64,000 nt of DNA. It comes from Psychrobacter piscatorii (GTDB lineage: Bacteria > Pseudomonadota > Gammaproteobacteria > Pseudomonadales > Moraxellaceae). The translations under genes and the position numbers were made by a program. The stretch's first letter is position 1, and every line of letters starts with the position of its first letter. Location: the NCBI RefSeq assembly GCF_904846415.1, contig NZ_CAJHAR010000002.1, forward strand, positions 62,001 to 126,000, in the 5' to 3' direction. The notes below the pieces were generated by a model. It ran no database searches. It worked only from the letters and a program-made list of their open reading frames with translations, and was not told the origin of the DNA. Below, piece after piece: positions 45,832-55,713 of the stretch.

Positions 45832-46920
45832 TCAAATATCTTCTAATTTCAGAATATCAGCATTTGGCGCCGACAGTGTTAAAATGGCCTCTTGGAATAC
45901 AGGGTTATCTCGGAACAGATTTTCAATCTCTTCAAACTTTTGAGCGATATGCTCTTCTTTCTGATTACCTGCGATATCCACCGCGGCGACCATAAATATC
46001 TTCTTAGGACCAACCCACTCTAAATGCAGATAAGAGACACTATCGATATCTGGATGATTTAGCAGTTCGCTCAAGACGTATTCATGCATACGGTCAGTGA
46101 CTCTATGCCCCACCAAAAAATCACGATTACGGCTAATCAAAAATATCGCGACCACACCCAGTAGTAAGCCTACAATGATAGAACCAAGCGCATCCCAATA
46201 AGCCTCTCCAGTATAGGCATGCATGCCCATAGCGGCGGCGGCAATCACCAAACCAATAACGGCAGCTAAATCCTCAAAGAACACACCGCGCAATGTAGGA
46301 TTAGAGGTATCTACCACATAGCCAAGCGCACTAATATCAAGCGCCTCACCATGCTTCTTACTTTGTCTATAGGCCTGAACTAGCGAAAACCCTTCAAGTA
46401 CAAACGCTACTGCTAAAACGATAAAAGCAATTGTATAGTTGGTCTCAGATTCAGTAGCATTCCACTCTTTAATGCCCGTATAAATAGACACAATCGAGCC
46501 TGCCGTAAATACACCAAAAGCGGCAATCATTGACCAGACATAGGATTCTTTGCCATAGCCTAATGGATGGCTCTTATCAGCAGGTTTGACAGATTTTTTT
46601 TCTGCGACAATCAGTAACGTACCATTGCCCGCATCTGCCCATGAGTGAGCTGCTTCAGCAATCATGGAGGCAGATCCTGTCATAAAGGCGGCCACTGTTT
46701 TTGCAATGGCGATAATGAGATTGGCACCAACGGCAATCAACACTGTAATGAGCGAGCCTGAATGCTCATCGTTGGTTTCAGGACTTTGGTTAAGGGTATG
46801 CTTTAATTCAGAATCATTAAGGGCTGTCAAATTGCCAGCTCCGCGCGCACGATGACTTGGCACTTTAGAAGGAGCTGACGAATGATGTTGGGGATTACCA
46901 ACGGATGGCTTTAGACTCAT
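45832..46920 (-). CDS. Cation diffusion facilitator transporter (SLC30A9/ZnT9-like)
   Basis: 362 residues. A hydrophilic His/Ser-rich N-terminus (about 1-55) is followed by six membrane helices and a cytoplasmic C-terminal domain. AEAAHSWADAGN gives the helix-2 metal site HxxxD. In helix 5 the sequence is FFEDLAAVIG, with Glu and Asp but no second His, as in the ZnT9-like branch rather than zinc exporter YiiP. SHPLGYGKESYVWSMIAAFGVF is also ZnT9-like. It exchanges divalent metal (zinc, perhaps manganese or cobalt) for protons; the metal is not certain. Confidence 0.87.
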   Translation of the reverse strand: MSLKPSVGNPQHHSSAPSKVPSHRARGAGNLTALNDSELKHTLNQSPETNDEHSGSLITVLIAVGANLIIAIAKTVAAFMTGSASMIAEAAHSWADAGNGTLLIVAEKKSVKPADKSHPLGYGKESYVWSMIAAFGVFTAGSIVSIYTGIKEWNATESETNYTIAFIVLAVAFVLEGFSLVQAYRQSKKHGEALDISALGYVVDTSNPTLRGVFFEDLAAVIGLVIAAAAMGMHAYTGEAYWDALGSIIVGLLLGVVAIFLISRNRDFLVGHRVTDRMHEYVLSELLNHPDIDSVSYLHLEWVGPKKIFMVAAVDIAGNQKEEHIAQKFEEIENLFRDNPVFQEAILTLSAPNADILKLEDI

Positions 46921-47093
46921 ACTAAACTCACTGGAATAACACGTTGATAGTGAATATATTCACCATAGACGAATGGCTTGAAATACCCATCAGCTTAAAG
47001 TAAGCGCTTTATAATATCAGTGTCTTTTTAGTGAGTCGTTGTATAAGGTGTTGGTTATTAACCAGCCAAAAGTTGATAATTAAAATTGCTAGC

Positions 47094-47645
47094 TTATTTA
47101 GCATTATCTTCAGCTTCATCAAACTTGCTATTCATTGTTTCAAGATCACAACTGGGACGATGTGAACTATCCATTCGCAGTTTTTTTCGCTCTTTTGCAG
47201 CATCAGCGCGGCACTGCTGTAGATTACTTTTTATATCAAGTGGCGGCGCAGCGGTTGGTTTACCATTATCGTCAATAGCAACCATTGTAAAGTAACAGCT
47301 ATTGGTATGGCGGACCTTTCGAGCACGTACGTCTTCTGCTTCGACGCGAATACCTATCTCCATTGACGTGGTGCCGACATAGTTGACACTAGCCGCAAAG
47401 GTAACCAGTTCACCCACATATATTGGCTCACGGAACATGACCTGATCCACCGATAATGTCACTACATAGTTACCACTATAGCGACTGGCACAGGCGTAAG
47501 CGACCTGGTCGAGCATCTTGAGCAAATCGCCACCATGTACGTTACCAATGAAGTTTGCCATATCAGGCGTCATCAGAATCGACATGTACAGCTCATGGTT
47601 CAATGGGGCTTTTTTGGCAGTCGAGCTGGTATTGTATTGCGGCAT
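47094..47645 (-). CDS. Acyl-CoA thioesterase (hotdog fold)
   Basis: 183 residues with one hotdog domain: MTPDMANFIGNVHGGDLLKM with catalytic Asn/His/Gly-Gly, followed by LDQVAYACASRY and EPIYVGELVTFAASVNYVG. It is related to YciA/BACH thioesterases that release CoA from acyl-CoA. A Lys/Arg-rich C-terminal tail (about 150-183) is extra. The ATG at 47645 with AAGGA six bases upstream is used; a GTG eight codons earlier is less likely. Confidence 0.9.
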   Translation of the reverse strand: MPQYNTSSTAKKAPLNHELYMSILMTPDMANFIGNVHGGDLLKMLDQVAYACASRYSGNYVVTLSVDQVMFREPIYVGELVTFAASVNYVGTTSMEIGIRVEAEDVRARKVRHTNSCYFTMVAIDDNGKPTAAPPLDIKSNLQQCRADAAKERKKLRMDSSHRPSCDLETMNSKFDEAEDNAK

Positions 47646-47799
47646 AACGTTCCTTAAATGGTTTGACACTTATTTGTTGTGCCTACCATTTATACAGTAG
47701 GATACCAAATAGCGCAAACAGCCCTGTGTCTCTAATCGGTCTAGGTTATGTAAATCAAAGCTATATAGGGCCAGCTTTTATGAATAAGGGCGATCTTGG

Positions 47800-48210
47800 T
47801 TAGCTCAACCAATGAAAACGATAAGCAAGCCAAGCGACAATCGCGCTAACCGAACCCGTTAAAACACCGCCCCATACAAAGTCAACGAGCGCTGTATCTA
47901 GCGTAAAGCCCTTGTATAGAGCCAAGTTAGTAAAGTCATATGTACCGTAAGCCATCAAGCCAATCAAACCACCAAGTAAGAAAATATGACCAACCGATGC
48001 ACCTGCTTTGATTTGTGGATATAGAATCAATATGCAGAGTGCCAAGACATAAAACATATAAAACACGCCAGCAGCCATCATATTTGGCTCATCCGCCAAT
48101 AGATGACCAATACGCGACTCATAAAAAGCCCCTTTCATGGTCGTCAGCCAAACAGCATCCACGCCCAAAAAGATGACCACAGCAGCGAGATAAATAAAAA
48201 CATAACCCAT
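47800..48210 (-). CDS. DUF2177 membrane protein
   Basis: 136 residues, four predicted membrane helices. AVWLTTMKGAFYESRIGHLL, GLIGLMAYGTYDFTNLALYKGF and LVDFVWGGVLTG are family features of DUF2177, whose function is unknown. In other genomes it often travels with cyclopropane-synthase/FAD-oxidoreductase/DUF1365 clusters like the one 2-7 kb downstream here. AAGGGG precedes the ATG. It lies 40 bp downstream of the LysR regulator gene on the same strand. Confidence 0.88.
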   Translation of the reverse strand: MGYVFIYLAAVVIFLGVDAVWLTTMKGAFYESRIGHLLADEPNMMAAGVFYMFYVLALCILILYPQIKAGASVGHIFLLGGLIGLMAYGTYDFTNLALYKGFTLDTALVDFVWGGVLTGSVSAIVAWLAYRFHWLS

Positions 48211-48249
48211 GATAATACCCCTTATAAAATGAATAAAGACGAATAAAAC

Positions 48250-49137
48250 TTATAATGTCAGTCGTGGCTGAATAAAGTCTAAAAATGCTAAAATACGCGA
48301 TGATACGGCACTGTTTTTGTAATATACGGCCTGTATGGCTTCGCGATTGTTTGGTCTGACTATCGCCTCAGGCAACACCTCAACCAATCGTCCAGATTTC
48401 AAGTCTTCACCAATCATAAAATGTGACAGTAAAGCGATACCTTGATGATTTAAACACAGCTGACGCAAGGTCTCGCCGCTACTGCCAGTCATATGAAAGT
48501 TCAGTTTCACTGGTGTTTTGAGTGGCCAACTATTTAGTTTTGATGCATCGTTAAAGCCAATTAATTTATGAGTGCTTAAATCATCAATATGAGCTACTTC
48601 ATTATGCTGATATAAATATTCAGGACTGGCTAATAGCCGCAGCTTACTTTTACCCAATAGACGCGCATGTAGATTTGAGTCTTTTAAATCGCCAATTCTG
48701 ATAGCCAAATCCGTCTTATGCTCAAGCAAGTCGATGATATTGTCATGCGAGATCAAATCAAGCGTGATATGCGGATACTGCTGCACAAACTCACCAACCA
48801 AAGGCGTCAGCTGATGCAATACAAACGGACTCGCAGCGTCAATTCGTAGATGCCCACTCGGCGCTTGTTTTAACAGCTTAATCGCCTCTTCACCGGTATA
48901 TAACGTATTTAAACCCTCACGCGCATATTTAATAAAAATATGCCCTTCCTCCGTCAGCTCCAAGCGCCGTGTCGTTCTATTTAGCAGCGTACATTGCAGC
49001 GTATCTTCGAGTCTGGACACAGCACGAGATACTTTAGCGACTTGCTGATTCAGCAAGTTGGCAGCGCCAGTAAAGCTACCCGTATCCACTACCGTCAAAA
49101 ATATCTCTATATCTTCTGTTTTAGCATGTCCCATCAT
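48250..49137 (-). CDS. LysR family transcriptional regulator
   Basis: 295 residues. An N-terminal winged helix-turn-helix (TEDIEIFLTVVDTGSFTGAA through VSRAVSRLEDTL) is followed by a substrate-binding regulatory domain. The small-molecule signal is unknown. It is divergent from the MFS gene across a 108-bp gap, the classic arrangement in which a LysR protein controls the neighbouring transporter. AAAGGT precedes the start. The DUF2177 gene lies 40 bp after its stop, so the two may be co-transcribed. Confidence 0.92.
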   Translation of the reverse strand: MMGHAKTEDIEIFLTVVDTGSFTGAANLLNQQVAKVSRAVSRLEDTLQCTLLNRTTRRLELTEEGHIFIKYAREGLNTLYTGEEAIKLLKQAPSGHLRIDAASPFVLHQLTPLVGEFVQQYPHITLDLISHDNIIDLLEHKTDLAIRIGDLKDSNLHARLLGKSKLRLLASPEYLYQHNEVAHIDDLSTHKLIGFNDASKLNSWPLKTPVKLNFHMTGSSGETLRQLCLNHQGIALLSHFMIGEDLKSGRLVEVLPEAIVRPNNREAIQAVYYKNSAVSSRILAFLDFIQPRLTL

Positions 49138-49245
49138 CGTAATGACCTTTACAAAATTGACAAAGGTATTTTGTCATTTGTGCTGTTTTTTGCAAACTAT
49201 AAATCCGTCAAACTACGCACATCATTTAATTATTAGGATGTCGTT

Positions 49246-50418
49246 ATGCCACTCGCTTTATGGGCGCTTACTCTGAGCGCATTTGCAATTGGGACAACCG
49301 AATTTGTCATCGTTGGATTGGTACCAACTATTGCCACCGATCTGGGCGTGAGCTTGCCTTCAGCAGGGTTGCTCGTCAGCCTATATGCTGTCGGTGTCGC
49401 TATCGGTGCCCCTATCCTCACCGCGCTCACTGGTCGCTGGAATCGTAAAATAGTACTGATGAGCCTAATGGGTCTATTTGTCATCGGCAACTTGCTGGCT
49501 TGGCAGGCACCCAGTTATGAAACCTTAATACTTGCCCGTATCTTGACCGGTCTGGCGCATGGCGTGTTTTTCTCTATTGGTTCCATGATTGCTACCAGCC
49601 TTGTCAGTAAAGAAAAAGAAGCCAGCGCAATTGCCATTATGTTTACAGGACTTACTGTAGCGCTCGTCACTGGCGTACCTCTTGGCACATGGATTGGTCA
49701 ACATTTTGGTTGGCGCGCTACGTTTTTGGTCGTCTCAGCACTAGGTTTAATCGCTTTAATAGGTAGCGCGATATTAGTACCAAAAAACCTAAAAAAATCT
49801 ATCCCTGCAACCTTCAAAGAGCAATTACAAGTCATTGTAAAACCACAATTACTACTGGTCTATCTCATGACGATCCTTGGGTATGGCGGTACATTTACGG
49901 CATTTACCTACTTAGCACCTATCTTAGAACAGCAAACCAAATTTGCGCCATCAGCCATTGGTCTTATCATGCTCATATATGGCGTGTCCGTTGCTATCGG
50001 TAATATTTGGGGCGGCAAACTTGCAGATAAACGTGGCCCTATTAGTGCGCTTAGCATTATATTTAGCGCCCTAAGTGTCGTTCTTTTACTGTTCACCTTT
50101 ACTATGCAATCCAAGATTGCCGCGGTGCTGACTATTTTGGTATGGGGTGCTTTTGCCTTTGGTAACGTACCGGGCCTACAAATCTACGTGGTCAAACAAG
50201 CTGAAAAGTATACGCCAAACGCTGTCGATGTTGCCTCTGGATTGAACATTGCTGCATTTAATATCGGTATTGCACTAGGCTCTATCATCGGTGGTAGCGT
50301 GGTTGAAAATATGTCACTGCAAGACACAGCTTGGATCGGTGCTGTCATCTCTTTAATGGCACTAGCGGTAACACGCTATTCAGGCCTGCGCGATAAGCGT
50401 GCCCTGCAAACATCATAG
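49246..50418 (+). CDS. MFS transporter, AraJ/sugar-efflux type
   Basis: 390 residues, twelve membrane helices. The start LWALTLSAFAIGTTEFVIVG and the loop LTGRWNRKIVLM between helices 2 and 3 are typical of the AraJ/YdhP drug and sugar efflux group. The substrate cannot be named. It is divergent from a LysR gene and likely its target. AGGA precedes the ATG, and a hairpin without clear T-run separates it from the convergent CFA gene. Confidence 0.9.
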   Translation: MPLALWALTLSAFAIGTTEFVIVGLVPTIATDLGVSLPSAGLLVSLYAVGVAIGAPILTALTGRWNRKIVLMSLMGLFVIGNLLAWQAPSYETLILARILTGLAHGVFFSIGSMIATSLVSKEKEASAIAIMFTGLTVALVTGVPLGTWIGQHFGWRATFLVVSALGLIALIGSAILVPKNLKKSIPATFKEQLQVIVKPQLLLVYLMTILGYGGTFTAFTYLAPILEQQTKFAPSAIGLIMLIYGVSVAIGNIWGGKLADKRGPISALSIIFSALSVVLLLFTFTMQSKIAAVLTILVWGAFAFGNVPGLQIYVVKQAEKYTPNAVDVASGLNIAAFNIGIALGSIIGGSVVENMSLQDTAWIGAVISLMALAVTRYSGLRDKRALQTS

Positions 50419-50460
50419 AACCATTCAAGATATAACCTTTCAATGTACAACATCTCAACA

Positions 50461-50497
50461 TATGGGTCTCAAACTGTTTATGCAGTATGAGACCCTA
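50461..50497. other. Hairpin between convergent MFS and CFA genes
   Basis: TATGGGTCTCAAACTG (50461-50476) and CAGTATGAGACCCTA (50483-50497) form a long interrupted stem with loop TTTATG. It lacks a T-run on either side, so it is a possible but not typical terminator. Confidence 0.55.
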
Positions 50498-50534
50498 TGA
50501 ATGTTATGAACAAACCATATCTATATCACCTAGC

Positions 50535-51989
50535 TTATACTGACGCTGTGTCTGCCATATCTGCGTCATGAAAGGTCGTCTCATCGTTCGAAACCGTTTC
50601 GTTCTCCAAGACCGCACTTGGCAAATCAGAAAAATGCAGCGTGTCGATATTGTTAGGCTTCACCGCAGTGACTTGAACCACACCGATGGTACGCTCCAAG
50701 AATCCCCCTTCGCAGTAACAGAAATAAAATTCCCATAGGCGGATAAAGGCATCATCATAGCCAAGCGCTTGAATTTCTGCACACTGGGCCAGAAATGCAG
50801 CACGCCAATCACGAAGCGTGTATGCATAATCAAAGCCATAATCATGTAGTTGCTTGACGACCATGTCAGTCTGCTCAGTGAATTGGGTAGTGAGCTCTTG
50901 GTTTGAGAGCAGACAACCGCCTGGGAATATATGCGTTTGGATAAAATCGACTGAATCGATATAGTCTTGGTAATTCTGATCGTTAAAAGTGATGGCCTGC
51001 AATACCATAAGACCTGTCGGCTTGAGCAAGCTATTACACTTGGCAAAGAACGTTGGCAAGTACTCATGTCCCACCGCCTCAATCATCTCAATACTGACCA
51101 GCTTATCGTATTTCCCCGTCAATTCGCGATAATCTTGTTTGAGCAATGTGATCTTATCAGACAATCCTGCCGCTTCGACTCTTCGTTGCGCCTCATCATA
51201 TTGCGCATCAGATATCGTAGTAGTAGTCACATGACAACCATAATGGGTAGCTGCATAAATCGCAAAACCACCCCAGCCTGTACCAATTTCAATAACATTA
51301 TCATTAGCACTCAGCTGTAATCGCTGACATATGAGCGATAGCTTGTGCTGCTGAGCATCGCTAAGCGTCACATCAGGCATCGGATATACGGCTGACGAGT
51401 ACATCATCGTATCGTCCAAAAAACGCTGATACATATCATTGCCCAAATCATAATGCGCTAGGATATTAGATTTAGAACCAGATTTATCATTACCACGCAG
51501 CTGATGCTTCGCTTTCTCAAATGCTTTACTGATACCTGCAAAACGGTTTTCTAACTTATTGAGCACTTCCAAGTTACGCGCCGCCAAGCGAATCAGGCCT
51601 GTCAAATCATCCGTGTCCCATTCGCCATCGATATAACTGTCTGCTAAAGCGATAGAGCCACCCAATAGCAGTTGACGATACACAGCATTATCATGAATAC
51701 GCAGCGTGACATGCAGAGGATGACGACCAACCGCCGAACTACTTGCCACGCTAGGGGCGACAATACCAAAGCTAGTTGTCTTAGATTCTTGTTTACCGAA
51801 TGTCTCAATCAAAGTAAGACTGCCAAACTGGATATGCTGTAATGCACGAAATATAAGTTTTCTGGCTAAATGATTCACGCCGTCACTGACGGGTTGTAGT
51901 ACGGCACTTTCGTTAACCACCTTACTCATGCGAGCGGTTAATTTCTCTAATTTTGTCACTGGTGCTCGGTCGGTCGGTCGTACTGACAT
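50535..51989 (-). CDS. cfa: Cyclopropane-fatty-acyl-phospholipid synthase family methyltransferase
   Basis: 484 residues, longer than E. coli Cfa (382) because of an extra N-terminal part. The SAM site VIEIGTGWGGFAIYA and the substrate loop NILAHYDLGNDMYQRFLDD followed by TMMYSSAVYP are clear. It methylates unsaturated phospholipid chains, or makes related methyl or furan fatty acids, at the membrane. A short CGGT tetranucleotide run (51967-51980) lies over codons 4-8. It is the third gene after an FAD oxidoreductase and DUF1365 gene, a conserved lipid-modification set. Confidence 0.9.
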   Translation of the reverse strand: MSVRPTDRAPVTKLEKLTARMSKVVNESAVLQPVSDGVNHLARKLIFRALQHIQFGSLTLIETFGKQESKTTSFGIVAPSVASSSAVGRHPLHVTLRIHDNAVYRQLLLGGSIALADSYIDGEWDTDDLTGLIRLAARNLEVLNKLENRFAGISKAFEKAKHQLRGNDKSGSKSNILAHYDLGNDMYQRFLDDTMMYSSAVYPMPDVTLSDAQQHKLSLICQRLQLSANDNVIEIGTGWGGFAIYAATHYGCHVTTTTISDAQYDEAQRRVEAAGLSDKITLLKQDYRELTGKYDKLVSIEMIEAVGHEYLPTFFAKCNSLLKPTGLMVLQAITFNDQNYQDYIDSVDFIQTHIFPGGCLLSNQELTTQFTEQTDMVVKQLHDYGFDYAYTLRDWRAAFLAQCAEIQALGYDDAFIRLWEFYFCYCEGGFLERTIGVVQVTAVKPNNIDTLHFSDLPSAVLENETVSNDETTFHDADMADTASV

Positions 51990-52071
51990 CGTATGGTTGT
52001 CCTTGTTTAGGTTCTTTTATTTTGAAATTGACTATATAAAATGTATTGCTGGTTTTTGCATTTCTAGATTA

Positions 52072-53142
52072 TCAATCATTTAAAGCTCCGCTTTTTAAAG
52101 AGGCAGATGTTTTCTGATTACTGTCGGCTAGCTTTTCATCATAATTGATATAAGGCACCTTTTTGATCGCATAGAGTTTAAAAGCTTGCCCATAAATACG
52201 TGCTAACGATGTCATGTTCATCAGTGGGTTTCTTCGTAAGCTATTGCGAACAATGGTTTCTGTCAGCGGCATCCCTGATATCTTTATACCCGTTTTTAGA
52301 ACGTCACCACGCTCATCACTGATATCAATAGCGATACGAACCTGCAAGCCCGTATTTGATTGCTTATCTGCCGTATCTTGTTGTGTACGTTTTACCGTCA
52401 CCTGCCAGCGGTATAGCTGATCGATAGGATTAAAAGGTGACACATGAAAATCTTTATCATGACAAAACTCAGTCTCCTCTCCCTCTAGCAAAAACCCATA
52501 GTAATGACGCTTATCCCAAGGTGTATTGGACACTTCAGCCAATAAGTGCGTAGGCGTCTGCTGCTCATCAAACCCTAGGTAAAAATTAACTGGACTAAAA
52601 TACATACCCGCATTACGGCAGACAAGTAACCCCACCATATCGCCTTCAGGCGCGCTACATGCATGTTTAATAAATGCTTGGCTCAAACGCTGCTTCAATG
52701 CTTGATTAGACCGCAAATTGTTATCAATATCTTCGTTGCTACTTATGCTCTCATTGTCATTTAGGCTTTCATTATTACTTAGGCTGTTGAATTTTTGTAG
52801 ATAATCATCAGGACAGAATCGTTGCAGCGCCTTTGTCTTGGCTGAAAATAAAGGCAATCCCTTTGCTAATAACTTTTTTGGTAATATCTTGTTCAGGTGT
52901 GAGGCGCCTAAAACCTTATGGTCACCAAAAGCTGCCGTGTCTACCTCTGGCAGTGTCTGCCCTGCTGCCAATGCACTGATATTGACACCCCAATAGCGAT
53001 ACGGATAAACAAACTTATTCACACTAGGTAGCAACCGGCTATGCCATGTCGTGCCCTCAAGCAATTGATGCGGTAAAGCAGTAGTATCACAAGCTAACTC
53101 ATGACGTGACATATCATTAGTAGGTTTGGTGGACACGGTCAT
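52072..53142 (-). CDS. DUF1365 protein
   Basis: 356 residues. SRLLPSVNKFVYPYRYWGVN, MVGLLVCRNAGMYFSPVNFY, EVSNTPWDKRHYYGF and DKDFHVSPFNP are DUF1365 signatures. The family is nearly always encoded beside a Cfa-like methyltransferase and an FAD oxidoreductase; a role in fatty-acid modification is inferred. A Ser/Asn/Asp-rich stretch (about 115-145) is an insertion. The ATG at 53142 is chosen because the upstream alternative is TTG at 53181. A 60-bp gap separates it from the FAD gene. Confidence 0.88.
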   Translation of the reverse strand: MTVSTKPTNDMSRHELACDTTALPHQLLEGTTWHSRLLPSVNKFVYPYRYWGVNISALAAGQTLPEVDTAAFGDHKVLGASHLNKILPKKLLAKGLPLFSAKTKALQRFCPDDYLQKFNSLSNNESLNDNESISSNEDIDNNLRSNQALKQRLSQAFIKHACSAPEGDMVGLLVCRNAGMYFSPVNFYLGFDEQQTPTHLLAEVSNTPWDKRHYYGFLLEGEETEFCHDKDFHVSPFNPIDQLYRWQVTVKRTQQDTADKQSNTGLQVRIAIDISDERGDVLKTGIKISGMPLTETIVRNSLRRNPLMNMTSLARIYGQAFKLYAIKKVPYINYDEKLADSNQKTSASLKSGALND

Positions 53143-53202
53143 AGACACTCTCTTCGGTAACGGCACATGATGATAGAACAATTGGCAATATTGCTCACAA
53201 GG

Positions 53203-54909
53203 CTATTTGGCTTTACGGCGAGCAAATAAACCACGTTTTTTATTTTGGTTACTATCATGAGTCGCACTCTGTAAACGCTCAGCATACTCAACCAACTCCT
53301 GATTGGTGGTCGCAGTGATAACCTGACGCTTATCAAGTTTGCGTGCCTTTGTGTCAGCCTTTATCGGCAAGTCTTTATAACGAAACGGCGTATGTGCACT
53401 ATCCGCATTGGGCAAATGCGCTGGATCAACCTCGTCTTTTATATCGATATCATGGCCGAGCGCCTGACACACACGTAGACCGCTGCGTACGCCATCTTCA
53501 TGAAAGCCATTGAACCAATATGCTCCGCAAAAATGCGTGTGCAACCCAGCGCCAGAGATGCTTGACCATTTGGTTTGCGCCTCAATCATTTTTAGATCGA
53601 ACACTGGATGACTATAATCAATGCTTTTGACGATTTGCTTATCATCGACTTCATGGTTAAGTGTAACCAAATAATTATGCTTCTTGGTCAAACGCTGCAA
53701 AATATTCATATGATACGTTAGCACTGGTTTTTCAGGTGCTTGTGTATTTACGCTAGCTTGATTCTTGTCTGGCACATTGTCTGAAGTTTTTTCATCGATA
53801 AGGTAATTCCAGCTTGCCCACGCCAGTGGCTTCTTGGGTAAGACGCTCGTATCGGTGTGCAATACTGCCGTATTTTTGGTAAAGCGGAAGTGACTCAGCA
53901 CCTCAGACTCATCGGTACTGGCATCTTTTAGAATCTTCAATGCGGTATCTGCATGACACGCAAAAATGACTTCATCGAATACAAGGTTTTCGCTACTGTT
54001 AGCATCACTTTTGCTCTGCACCGTCAAGAGTACTTGCTTACCATCACGCGTCACAGACTGTACTGGACTGTTGACTCGCACTTTGCCGCCTGCTTTGATA
54101 AAGCGTGGAATCAACTTATTAACGTATTGCTTTGAACCACCTTTGATCGTAAACCATTGCGGACGATTGACCACATCAAGCAAGCCATGATTGTCAAAGA
54201 ATTGCGCAAAAAACACCAATGGGAAATCTTGTACTTCATCCAGACTGGTTGACCAAATAGCTGAGACCATCGGTAGCAAATAATTATTGGTAAATAGCTG
54301 ACCATAGTTTTTTTGTGCTAGATAACCACCGAGTGTCTGCTCAGTAAGTCCGCTAATGTCTTGCCCCGCAGCACGCGCATTATCATAATCTTGACGTAGC
54401 TGCTTAATGTGCTTATTAAACTGCAAGACATCTTTGATAAATTGCCAGAACTTCGGATTGAGTACGTTTTTGCGCTGCGATAATAAGGTGTTGAGCGTAT
54501 GCCCATTGTATTCAAAATGACGTGCGGTATTTTTAACAGAAAAGCTCATATCTGTCGCCTGAAATGGCACTTGCAGATCGTGGAGCAAACGGAAGAAATT
54601 GGGATAAGTACGCTCATTAAAAACAATAAAACCGGTGTCTATAGCGCTGCTCTCTACGTTACTAGTCTTTGCTTTTTTGCCGTCCTGTAGTGCCACATCA
54701 ATGGTATTTACATGCCCGCCGATATAGTCATTGGCCTCAAAAACGGTTACCTCATGTTGCGCGCCTAAGTAATGCGCACAAGTCAGTCCTGACACACCTG
54801 AGCCGATAATAGCAATCCGTTTTTGCGCTGACTGATGGTCAGCATTTTTGACATCATTGCTGTCTGCAGTTTTTTGATTATTTGCACGCTTGAAACGAAT
54901 AAACGGCAT
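53203..54909 (-). CDS. FAD/NAD(P)-binding oxidoreductase (amine-oxidase fold, CFA cluster)
   Basis: 568 residues. The dinucleotide fold IAIIGSGVSGLTCAHYLG at about 31-48 and FEANDYIGGHVNT start a flavin amine-oxidase/desaturase-like fold. FIVFNERTYPNFFRLL and GLHTHFCGAYWFNGFHEDG are typical of the NAD(P)-binding protein that accompanies DUF1365 and Cfa-like genes. A charged C-terminus (about 515-568) is extra. It opens the three-gene set FAD oxidoreductase, DUF1365, cfa; a role in desaturation or furan-fatty-acid formation is suggested only by linkage. Confidence 0.88.
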   Translation of the reverse strand: MPFIRFKRANNQKTADSNDVKNADHQSAQKRIAIIGSGVSGLTCAHYLGAQHEVTVFEANDYIGGHVNTIDVALQDGKKAKTSNVESSAIDTGFIVFNERTYPNFFRLLHDLQVPFQATDMSFSVKNTARHFEYNGHTLNTLLSQRKNVLNPKFWQFIKDVLQFNKHIKQLRQDYDNARAAGQDISGLTEQTLGGYLAQKNYGQLFTNNYLLPMVSAIWSTSLDEVQDFPLVFFAQFFDNHGLLDVVNRPQWFTIKGGSKQYVNKLIPRFIKAGGKVRVNSPVQSVTRDGKQVLLTVQSKSDANSSENLVFDEVIFACHADTALKILKDASTDESEVLSHFRFTKNTAVLHTDTSVLPKKPLAWASWNYLIDEKTSDNVPDKNQASVNTQAPEKPVLTYHMNILQRLTKKHNYLVTLNHEVDDKQIVKSIDYSHPVFDLKMIEAQTKWSSISGAGLHTHFCGAYWFNGFHEDGVRSGLRVCQALGHDIDIKDEVDPAHLPNADSAHTPFRYKDLPIKADTKARKLDKRQVITATTNQELVEYAERLQSATHDSNQNKKRGLFARRKAK

Positions 54910-54975
54910 AAAAGCATTCCCTTCTATATTTTTGCTGTTTTTATAGTGGATAATAGGTTTGTTGATAATGATAAA

Positions 54976-55713
54976 TTACTTTTTATTAAGCTTTTCACTG
55001 ACTTGCTGCCAAACCAAGTCAGGTAGTGTGCCTAATGCTTTCAGAGGCATCGTTAGTTTTTTTGGGAACTCGATAACCTCATGACCGCTTTCTATGCCAT
55101 CACGAATGGCTTGACTGGCCTGCTTTGGCGTCTGGATAAACGGCATAGGGAAATCATTCTGTTTGGTCATAGGCGTTTCAACAAAACCCGGTACGACCAA
55201 GCTCACCGACACATCGTGTGGTGCAAGGCTAATCTGTAATGTTTTCATCAGATAATGGATAGCAGCTTTTGAGCTACCATAAGCTTCAGCACGGGCAAAC
55301 GGCACATACGCAGACGCTGAACCGATACCGACTAGGCGACCTTTAGACGCAATGAGCTTTGGCAATACGCCTTCAATGGCATGAGACAACGTGCCCATAT
55401 TGACTGACATCACTTTCATAAATACTTCGCTATCGAAGTTTGGCATATCTAAATACTCACACATGCCAGCACCGCAAATCGCCAAATCAACATGTTCGAC
55501 CTTTTCAAAAGCTTCAATAACTTTATCCCGATCCATCAGGTCTAAATCAATCGTTTCTGCGCCGAGAGACTTGAGCTCAGCCAGCGCGTCATCGTCACGG
55601 CCGACAGCATAAACCGTGTGACCCTCTAGCAGATAATCTTTTGTCAATTGGTTACCAATACCAGAGGTCGCACCAGTAATGAGAATATGTAGTTTTTTAG
55701 TAGCGTCTGTCAT
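54976..55713 (-). CDS. Short-chain dehydrogenase/reductase
   Basis: 245 residues. The cofactor motif ILITGATSGIGNQL at 10-23 and the catalytic tetrad with Ser in GIGSASAYVPF and YGSSKAAIHYLM (Tyr-x3-Lys) are present. The substrate is unknown. It lies 66 bp upstream of the FAD oxidoreductase in the same direction, so it may be the first gene of the lipid-modification operon, a common arrangement. Confidence 0.92.
   Translation of the reverse strand: MTDATKKLHILITGATSGIGNQLTKDYLLEGHTVYAVGRDDDALAELKSLGAETIDLDLMDRDKVIEAFEKVEHVDLAICGAGMCEYLDMPNFDSEVFMKVMSVNMGTLSHAIEGVLPKLIASKGRLVGIGSASAYVPFARAEAYGSSKAAIHYLMKTLQISLAPHDVSVSLVVPGFVETPMTKQNDFPMPFIQTPKQASQAIRDGIESGHEVIEFPKKLTMPLKALGTLPDLVWQQVSEKLNKK

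Noticed and set aside
51967..51980. CGGT tetranucleotide run at the start of the cfa coding region, considered as a phase-variable repeat
   Set aside because: Only about three and a half copies; too short to expect frequent slippage.
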